NCBI GenBank assembly: GCA_019247245.1
Contig: JAFAPF010000309.1
Location: 1 to 12,974 of the forward strand
DNA: 12,974 nt
Direction of reading: 5' to 3'
Source: Rubrobacter sp.
GTDB lineage: Bacteria; Actinomycetota; Rubrobacteria; Rubrobacterales; Rubrobacteraceae
Made by a program: the position numbers and the translations under genes. A model generated the notes under the pieces. It did not search any database. It saw nothing but the letters and a program-made list of their open reading frames with translations, and was not told the DNA's origin. Position 1 is the stretch's first letter. Every line of letters starts with the position of its first letter. Below are positions 7,096 through 12,974 of this stretch, piece after piece.

Positions 7096-7290
7096 TTAGT
7101 TCCCCCGCTGTTTTTGGTTCAGGACTGTCAGGAGACGGGCTATGTTCCTACGAACTTCCTTGAGCTGCCCTGTGTTCTCCAATTGGCCCGTTGCATGTTG
7201 AAAGCGCAAATTGAAGAGCTCCCGCCTCGTCTCGGCGAGACGCCTCTGTAGCTCCTCGACGTCCAGTTCGCGTGCCTCCGTCGCCTTCAC
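7096..7290 (-). CDS. rpmC: 50S ribosomal protein L29
   Basis: Small two-helix protein near the tunnel exit, part of the docking site for SRP and trigger factor. 64 residues, standard size. Pattern: [20 protein letters not shown] (1-20), [20 protein letters not shown] (24-43), and the second helix [15 protein letters not shown] (45-59). GTG start at 7288-7290 overlaps the L16 stop as GTGA (4 bases); GGAGGT at 7299-7304 lies 8 bases upstream. Stop TAA, one of only four UAA stops in the window. Confidence 0.96.
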   Translation of the reverse strand: MKATEARELDVEELQRRLAETRRELFNLRFQHATGQLENTGQLKEVRRNIARLLTVLNQKQRGN

Positions 7291-7706
7291 GCCCAGGTAC
7301 CTCCCCGCCCCACGAAGCGGCTTTTTATCGGTAGCTTCTGCGCAGCGAGCATCATGGCGTCACGCGCGAGTTGCTCGTCGACCCCACTCATCTCAAACAT
7401 GACGCGGCCGGGCTTGACAACCGCGACGTAGGATTCGGGAGAGCCTTTGCCACTGCCCATCCGGGTTTCAGCCGGCTTCTTAGTTACAGGCTTATGGGGG
7501 AAGACATTGATCCAAACCTTTCCACCGCGCTTGATCTTTCGAGTCATCGCGATACGGGCAGCCTCTATCTGACGGTTGGTGATCCAAGCTGGCTCCAGGG
7601 CCTGTAATCCGTACTCTCCAAACTGCACCTCGGTGCCACCTTTGGCGATACCCCGCATTCGGCCCCGCTGGGGCTTCCTATACTTGAGCTTCTTTGGCAC
7701 CAGCAT
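7287..7706 (-). CDS. rplP: 50S ribosomal protein L16
   Basis: 50S protein at the A-site side of the peptidyl-transferase region, needed late in assembly. 139 residues, typical. Seen: [19 protein letters not shown] (1-19), [20 protein letters not shown] (29-48), [19 protein letters not shown] (66-84), [20 protein letters not shown] (86-105). R82 corresponds to the arginine hydroxylated in E. coli L16 (R81). ATG is one base after the S3 stop (TAG-a-ATG) with AGGGTAGGA upstream. The TGA stop overlaps the L29 start. Confidence 0.98.
   Translation of the reverse strand: MLVPKKLKYRKPQRGRMRGIAKGGTEVQFGEYGLQALEPAWITNRQIEAARIAMTRKIKRGGKVWINVFPHKPVTKKPAETRMGSGKGSPESYVAVVKPGRVMFEMSGVDEQLARDAMMLAAQKLPIKSRFVGRGGTWA
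7299..7304 (-). promoter_or_regulatory. Shine-Dalgarno for L29
   Basis: GGAGGT on the minus strand, 8 bases before the GTG at 7290, inside the end of L16. It supports the GTG start that overlaps the L16 stop. Confidence 0.75.
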
Positions 7707-7707
7707 T

Positions 7708-8376
7708 CTAAATCCTACCCTTCAGGTCCGCGTCGTCGTGCACCCCATGGTTGAGCCAGACCTTCACTCCGATCTGGCCCATCTGGGTATTAGCCTCTTT
7801 GAACCCGTAGTCTATGTCCGCATCAAGCGTATGCAACGGTACTCGGCCTTCAGAGATCTTCTCCGACCGGCTCATCTCAATGCCACCTAAACGACCACTG
7901 CATTGAATCCTTACACCCTCGGACCCACTGCGCATCGCACTGGTTAAGGCTCGCTTCATAGTGCGTCTAAACGCCGCCCGACCCTCAAGCTGCTCGGCGA
8001 TAGACTCCGCCACCAGCTTGGCGTTGAGCTCCGGACGTGAAACTTCCCGCACGTTGACCTGCACTTTCTTTTTGGTAAGGCGCTCAAGCTCACTACGTAA
8101 GGTATCGACCTCGCTGCCACCCTTACCGATGACGATCCCAGGGCGAGCGGTGTGTATATCTACTGCGACCTCACCCTGCTCAGCAGCCTTACGGATTATG
8201 ATGTTAGCAATGCCTGCCCGGGCGAGCTTCTCCTCTATGTGTTCCCGAATCTTGAGATCCTCGCCTAGGAGCTCCGCGAAGTCTCTATCCGAGTACCAGT
8301 TGCTCCTAAAATCTACCTTTTCGCCCTTACGTCTGACCCCAAGTCTGAAGCCTTCTGGGTGTACTTTCTGGCCCAT
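7708..8376 (-). CDS. rpsC: 30S ribosomal protein S3
   Basis: 30S head protein lining the mRNA entry tunnel (helicase site with S4 and S5). 222 residues. N-terminal [14 protein letters not shown] (1-14), a type II KH domain with [15 protein letters not shown] (80-94; the GKGG loop is 84-87), and the C-terminal domain [12 protein letters not shown] (161-172), [16 protein letters not shown] (176-191), QIGVKVW (201-207). It lacks the long basic tail found in some S3 proteins. ATG at 8374-8376 abuts the L22 stop (TAGATG), with AGGAGGGG just upstream in the last codons of L22. Confidence 0.98.
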   Translation of the reverse strand: MGQKVHPEGFRLGVRRKGEKVDFRSNWYSDRDFAELLGEDLKIREHIEEKLARAGIANIIIRKAAEQGEVAVDIHTARPGIVIGKGGSEVDTLRSELERLTKKKVQVNVREVSRPELNAKLVAESIAEQLEGRAAFRRTMKRALTSAMRSGSEGVRIQCSGRLGGIEMSRSEKISEGRVPLHTLDADIDYGFKEANTQMGQIGVKVWLNHGVHDDADLKGRI

Positions 8377-8748
8377 CTACCCCTCCTCATTCTCGGGTGT
8401 GTCTATGGTAGCGGAGGAGCCAACCGGGGCTTCCAGCTCTACCGTGATGTGGCTGGTACGCTTACGGATCATAGTTGCCCGCCCCATCGCACGCGGCCTG
8501 TAGCGCTTTAGGGTCGGTCCTTCGTCTACTTTGACGACCTTTATACGCAGTTCGTCGGTATATGCATCCTCGTTGTGCTCCGCATTGGCAGCGGCACTGT
8601 TGAGGACATCGCCAAGAACCTTGGCCGCCCGCTTGTTGGTAAACGTGAGCAAGGAGCGCGCCTCTGGGTAACTCTTGCCGCGGATCTCGTCTGCCACCAG
8701 ACGCACCTTGCGAGGCGCTATGCGCACGTATTTCGCTATGGCCTTCAT
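8377..8748 (-). CDS. rplV: 50S ribosomal protein L22
   Basis: 50S protein whose beta-hairpin lines the nascent peptide tunnel near the macrolide site. 123 residues. Seen: [20 protein letters not shown] (6-25), [11 protein letters not shown] (49-59), and the hairpin and following strand [21 protein letters not shown] (67-87), [17 protein letters not shown] (89-105). The C-terminus has an acidic tail of about 15 residues ending PENEEG, and its Glu-Glu-Gly codons also supply the S3 ribosome site. ATG start overlaps the S19 stop as ATGA (4 bases). Confidence 0.97.
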   Translation of the reverse strand: MKAIAKYVRIAPRKVRLVADEIRGKSYPEARSLLTFTNKRAAKVLGDVLNSAAANAEHNEDAYTDELRIKVVKVDEGPTLKRYRPRAMGRATMIRKRTSHITVELEAPVGSSATIDTPENEEG

Positions 8749-9029
8749 CGACGACGCCTCGCGATTTTATCGCTCTTAATGTGCGTCCGGAATGTTCGCG
8801 TGGGTGCGAACTCGCCGAGCCTGTGACCGACCATGCTTTCCGTGCAGTACACGGGCACGTGCTTGCGTCCGTCATGTACAGCGATCGTATGGCCGACGAA
8901 CTCCGGGTAGATCACCGAGTCTCGGCTCCACGTCTTAAGCATCCTCTTTTCGTTGTTCTCGTTCAGCCGCCGAATGCGCTCCATTAGGCGCTCCTCGGCG
9001 TATGGTGGCTTTTTGGACGAACGCGCCAC
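8745..9029 (-). CDS. rpsS: 30S ribosomal protein S19
   Basis: 30S head protein that complexes with S13 at the A-site finger bridge. 94 residues, normal. Seen: [19 protein letters not shown] (1-19), [22 protein letters not shown] (33-54), [24 protein letters not shown] (57-80). The start is GTG at 9027-9029, directly abutting the L2 stop (TAGGTG), with AAGGAGG at 9036-9042 and 6-base spacing. TGA stop overlaps the L22 ATG. Confidence 0.97.
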   Translation of the reverse strand: MARSSKKPPYAEERLMERIRRLNENNEKRMLKTWSRDSVIYPEFVGHTIAVHDGRKHVPVYCTESMVGHRLGEFAPTRTFRTHIKSDKIARRRR

Positions 9030-9869
9030 CTAGCGCCTCCTTCCCTTCTTGCGCCGTCGAACGATCATAGCGTCTGAGCGCTTATGCTTCTTGCGCGTGG
9101 GTGATCCCAAGGTCGGCTTACCCCACGGCGTAACTGGGGCTCGACCCGGTGTGCTCTTGCCCTCGCCACCACCGTGCGGGTGGTCCACCGGGTTCATCAC
9201 CGTCCCGCGTACCGTAGGCCTTACACCAAGGTGTCGCTTGCGGCCCGCCTTGCCCAACCGCACGTTCTGATGCGACTGATTGCCGACGACGCCTACGGTC
9301 GCTCGGCACTCGCCACGAACCCTGCGTCGTTCTCCGGAGGGTAGTCGGAGCGTTACGTAGTCACCTTCACGGGCGGTAATTTGAGCACTCGTGCCCGCGC
9401 TTCGAGCTATCTGGGCTCCTTTGCCGGGTTCAAACTCGACGTTGTGCACTACCGCCCCCACGGGTATGCGTGAGAGAGGCAGGGCGTTACCCACGTCGAT
9501 CTCGGCGTCGGGACCGCTCATTACAACCGAGCCCACCGTTAGGTTGCGCGGCGCGAGCATGTAGCGCTTCTCGCCATCATGGTAGTGCAAGAGAGCGATG
9601 TTCGCCGAGCGATTCGGATCGTATTCAATCGCCGCGACCGTCGCCGGAATTTGGTCCTTATCACGCTTAAAATCGATGAGCCGATAGCGCCGCTTGTGGC
9701 CGCCACCGATGTGCCGAGTAGTGATACGTCCCTTATTGTTGCGCCCCCCGGTCTTCGTGTGCTTACGGAGAAGGCTCTTCTCCGGCTCCTCCTTTGTCAC
9801 CGAATCGCGCGTGAGCACAGAGGCGTTTCTTCGTGCGTTAGTTATGGGCTTGTAACGTCGTACAGGCAT
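9030..9869 (-). CDS. rplB: 50S ribosomal protein L2
   Basis: Essential 50S protein close to the peptidyl-transferase centre and involved in subunit association. 279 residues, normal. Seen: [15 protein letters not shown] (1-15), the basic loop [22 protein letters not shown] (39-60), the OB and SH3-like middle domains, and the hallmark [13 protein letters not shown] at 226-238, where H230 matches the functionally important histidine 229 of E. coli. Basic C-terminus [12 protein letters not shown] is one base after the L23 stop with a GAGGGAG site upstream. Confidence 0.99.
   Translation of the reverse strand: MPVRRYKPITNARRNASVLTRDSVTKEEPEKSLLRKHTKTGGRNNKGRITTRHIGGGHKRRYRLIDFKRDKDQIPATVAAIEYDPNRSANIALLHYHDGEKRYMLAPRNLTVGSVVMSGPDAEIDVGNALPLSRIPVGAVVHNVEFEPGKGAQIARSAGTSAQITAREGDYVTLRLPSGERRRVRGECRATVGVVGNQSHQNVRLGKAGRKRHLGVRPTVRGTVMNPVDHPHGGGEGKSTPGRAPVTPWGKPTLGSPTRKKHKRSDAMIVRRRKKGRRR
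9036..9042 (-). promoter_or_regulatory. Shine-Dalgarno for S19 (GTG start)
   Basis: AAGGAGG on the minus strand, 6 bases before the GTG at 9029, within the last codons of L2. It confirms the GTG start that abuts the L2 stop. Confidence 0.8.
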
Positions 9870-9870
9870 C

Positions 9871-10158
9871 CTAGACTCCCTCGAATAATTCTATGCGCTC
9901 GTCTTCGGCAAGTCGGACCACAACCTTTTTCCAACTCGGCGTTCGACCCTGTGTAAGGCCCTGACGCTTCGGCTTACCCTTCACGTTCACCGTATTTACC
10001 TTACGAACCTTCACGTCGAAGGCCTCCTCCACGGCGTGCTTTATTTGGTTCTTATTCGCCCGTCGATCTACCTGGAACGTGTACTGGTTTTGTGTCTCGA
10101 TCAGGTTATAGCTCTTTTCGCTGATCACCGGTCGAATAATTATTTGGTGCGGATCCAT
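9871..10158 (-). CDS. rplW: 50S ribosomal protein L23
   Basis: 50S protein at the tunnel exit; the main docking site for trigger factor and SRP. 95 residues, typical. Seen: [21 protein letters not shown] (6-26), the family block [34 protein letters not shown] (34-67 as a pattern), and [22 protein letters not shown] (73-94), where TPSWKKVVV matches the usual loop. ATG at 10156-10158 abuts the L4 stop (TAAATG), with GAGGAG about 9 bases upstream inside L4. Confidence 0.97.
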   Translation of the reverse strand: MDPHQIIIRPVISEKSYNLIETQNQYTFQVDRRANKNQIKHAVEEAFDVKVRKVNTVNVKGKPKRQGLTQGRTPSWKKVVVRLAEDERIELFEGV

Positions 10159-10809
10159 TTATCTCTTCTCCTCGAGACGTCCACGCGGGTTGACGAGCCT
10201 CTGGTAGGCTGACCACGAGAATGCGATCTCCCGCGCTCGCAGGAGCTCGTAAACCCCGTACTCGTAAGAGCTTACGACCGTCACCTCCGGCAGATTCCTG
10301 AAGGACAACGCCACGTGGTCGTCATCCTCGGTCACGATAAGCAGGGTAGGTCCCTCAAGCCTCATCTTCTCGAGCAACTCCTTGGCCTGCTTGGTCGAAG
10401 GTTTGTCGAAATGGAGAGAGTCAAGCACATATAGATCGCCATCCGCAGCCTTCGCAGAAAGCGCCCCGTAGAACGCCGCACGCGCCTCCTTACGGTTAAT
10501 GCACTTATGAGATCGTTTGGACTTCGGCTTAGGGCCACCCCAGGTACCACCACCCACGCGGTTCGGTGGCTTTACATCACCTGCCCGCGCTCGGCCGGTA
10601 CCCTTCTGGCGGTACAGCTTGCGCCCTGAGCCAGCTACCTCGCTCCGATCCTTGGTAGATGCCGTGAACTGTCGCCGCGCATCGAGCTCGGCAACCACAG
10701 CACGATGCATCAGGTGCCTCCTCGGCTCGGTCGTAAACTGCGGGTCCTCGAGATCCAAGTCAGACCTCTTCTCCCCAGTTCTCGCGTCGAAAAGGTGCGC
10801 TTGCGGCAC
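10159..10809 (-). CDS. rplD: 50S ribosomal protein L4
   Basis: 50S protein whose extended loop lines the exit tunnel; in E. coli it also represses its own operon through the S10 leader. Called here as 216 residues from GTG at 10807-10809 (MPQAHLFDARTGEK). The conserved loop GSGRKLYRQKGTGRARAG is at 60-77, followed by a Gly/Pro/Lys-rich stretch and the Rossmann-like C-terminal domain. The start is uncertain: another in-frame GTG at 10816-10818 overlaps the L3 stop by 8 bases (GTGAGTAA) and would add three residues. The later GTG aligns better with the family N-terminus and has GGTGAG just upstream; the earlier one has AAAGG only 3 bases away. The open frame continues to 10998 inside L3, but that part is a shadow. 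No S10 leader exists upstream for L4 autoregulation. Confidence 0.94.
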   Translation of the reverse strand: MPQAHLFDARTGEKRSDLDLEDPQFTTEPRRHLMHRAVVAELDARRQFTASTKDRSEVAGSGRKLYRQKGTGRARAGDVKPPNRVGGGTWGGPKPKSKRSHKCINRKEARAAFYGALSAKAADGDLYVLDSLHFDKPSTKQAKELLEKMRLEGPTLLIVTEDDDHVALSFRNLPEVTVVSSYEYGVYELLRAREIAFSWSAYQRLVNPRGRLEEKR

Positions 10810-10810
10810 C

Positions 10811-11428
10811 TTACTCACCAGCCTTTCGGATCTTAACCATGGAACCCTTGGGGCCTGGCACCCCGCCACGCACCCACAGCTCGTTCTTTTCAGGATCCAC
10901 TGCGACGACTCGCAGGTTTCGCACAGTAACGTTCTTATTACCCATTTGCCCTGGCATACGCTGACCAGGAAAGATCCGCGCCGGATCCGCCGAAGCACCG
11001 ACCGAGCCTGGCTGCCGAATGTTATGCGAGCCGTGGGTAACTGGGCCCCGATGGAAGCCGTGGCGTTTTATGCTCCCCTGGAAGCCCTTGCCCTTGGAGA
11101 CAGCAGTGATGTGTACCTTCTCCCCCTCGTTGAACGCGCCCGCCGCTATTGTCTGGCCGACTTCGCCCGATACACCGCGGAGCTCCTTAAGGTGCCTACG
11201 CGGTGGGATCTCGTGCTTCTCGAATTGGCCCGCGTGAGGTTTGTTCACCTTGCGCCCGGATACTGCACCGAAGCCTACCTGCACGGCGTCATAGCCATCC
11301 TTCTCTACGGTACGTACGGCCGTCACAAAGTTGGGCTCGACCTCGATCACCGTCACGCTTATGAACGTCCCATCCTCATGAAAGGCCTGGGCCATGTGCT
11401 TTTTACGTCCGAAAACTGTCGTTGCCAT
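10811..11428 (-). CDS. rplC: 50S ribosomal protein L3
   Basis: 50S protein needed early in assembly, with an arm reaching the peptidyl-transferase centre. 205 residues, typical. Seen: [19 protein letters not shown] (111-129), [20 protein letters not shown] (132-151) and [18 protein letters not shown] (155-172). Q161 aligns with the glutamine methylated in E. coli L3 (Q150). The N-terminus reads GRKKHMAQ at 7-14, where most bacteria have G(R/T)KLGMTQ, a notable divergence. ATG is 7 bases after the S10 stop; the nearest SD-like motif (AAAGG) is about 15 bases away, so initiation may depend on coupling to S10. Stop TAA. Confidence 0.97.
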   Translation of the reverse strand: MATTVFGRKKHMAQAFHEDGTFISVTVIEVEPNFVTAVRTVEKDGYDAVQVGFGAVSGRKVNKPHAGQFEKHEIPPRRHLKELRGVSGEVGQTIAAGAFNEGEKVHITAVSKGKGFQGSIKRHGFHRGPVTHGSHNIRQPGSVGASADPARIFPGQRMPGQMGNKNVTVRNLRVVAVDPEKNELWVRGGVPGPKGSMVKIRKAGE

Positions 11429-11435
11429 AATAGCT

Positions 11436-11747
11436 TTAAGTTGCCTTTATCTCGACGCTTACGCCTGCCGGCAAGTCGAGCCGCTGCAACGAGTCGACCG
11501 TGCGGGGTGTAGGCTGTTGAATATCTATAAGGCGTTTGTGCGTGTGGAGCCTGAAATGCTCGCGAGAATCCTTATCCTTGAAGGGGCCTCTAATTACCGT
11601 GTACACGCTGCGCTTCGTCGGCAAGGGAACAGGACCGAACACAAAGGCGCCGGTTCGCTCTGCCGTCTCGACTATAGACTTCGCCGTTTTGTCTATAACC
11701 TCGTGATCATAAGCTTTAAGCTTGATTCTGATCTTTGATACGGCCAC
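11436..11747 (-). CDS. rpsJ: 30S ribosomal protein S10 (also NusE)
   Basis: 30S head protein; with NusB it also takes part in antitermination and transcription-translation coupling. 103 residues, standard. Seen: [20 protein letters not shown] (5-24), [23 protein letters not shown] (33-55 as a pattern), [22 protein letters not shown] (59-80, overall), [12 protein letters not shown] (90-101). GTG start at 11745-11747, with GGAG at 11757-11760 inside the last codons of tuf and 9-base spacing. The 6-base gap to tuf leaves no space for a promoter or the long leader found before S10 in E. coli. Confidence 0.98.
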   Translation of the reverse strand: MAVSKIRIKLKAYDHEVIDKTAKSIVETAERTGAFVFGPVPLPTKRSVYTVIRGPFKDKDSREHFRLHTHKRLIDIQQPTPRTVDSLQRLDLPAGVSVEIKAT

Positions 11748-11753
11748 GCGTGT

Positions 11754-12956
<1,203 letters not shown>

Positions 12957-12962
12957 GCTTTT

Positions 12963-12967
12963 CTCCT
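12963..12967 (-). promoter_or_regulatory. Shine-Dalgarno for tuf
   Basis: AGGAG on the minus strand, 6 bases before the tuf ATG, in a purine-rich context (AAAGGTAGGAGAAAA). The window ends 7 bases beyond it, so any promoter or preceding gene cannot be seen. Confidence 0.85.
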
Positions 12968-12974
12968 ACCTTTC

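Noticed and set aside
10819..10998. Upstream extension of the L4 reading frame into L3
   Set aside because: The extra residues are Cys/Trp-rich, unlike any L4 N-terminus, and read L3 codons in another frame. The family N-terminus begins near 10809-10818.
10517..11512. Plus-strand open frame of 331 codons antisense to L4, L3 and S10
   Set aside because: Shadow of conserved genes; no motif and no start signal.

Overview
The window is one continuous bacterial ribosomal-protein supercluster, read entirely from the minus strand (right to left in these coordinates). In transcription order it holds tuf (EF-Tu), then S10-L3-L4-L23-L2-S19-L22-S3-L16-L29-S17 (the S10 group), then L14-L24-L5-S14-S8-L6-L18-S5-L30-L15-secY (the spc group), then adk and map. 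That makes 25 protein genes; 24 are complete, and map is cut by the left window edge a few codons before its expected end. I see no tRNA, rRNA, mobile element, CRISPR array, terminator or plus-strand gene. The longest non-coding stretch is 39 bases, between L6 and L18, so there is no stretch above 300 bases without a gene.

Organism: a bacterium with moderately high GC (roughly 58-63 % in the two lines I counted by hand). S14 is the short zinc-ribbon type. S5 and S17 carry long N-terminal extensions of a kind common in Actinobacteria. AUA (Ile) is heavily used even in tuf, a bias reported for thermophilic bacteria and, from memory, seen in Rubrobacter-like deep actinobacteria. I lean to a deep-branching Gram-positive/actinobacterial lineage (Rubrobacteria or Thermoleophilia type), but this is inference from motifs, not a database match.

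Layout: tuf (11754-12956) sits only 6 bases upstream of S10, so the usual str and S10 operons look transcriptionally joined and there is no room for an S10 leader. Genes then follow with gaps of -8 to +39 bases. Many junctions are stop/start overlaps (ATGA, GTGA, TAGTG) or abutting stop-start pairs, which points to translational coupling. Eight of 25 genes start with GTG or TTG. Start choices for L14, S14, S8, L4, S5 and map need care, because the longest reading frame is not the best start for several of them.

Function: the cluster encodes proteins of both ribosomal subunits, the elongation factor that delivers aminoacyl-tRNA, the SecY channel that docks ribosomes at the membrane, adenylate kinase (nucleotide balance) and methionine aminopeptidase (removal of initiator Met at the tunnel exit). 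No previously undescribed system is visible. The most unusual signals are the dominance of UAG stop codons (16 of 24), with UGA almost confined to stop/start overlaps, and the high AUA use in tuf.
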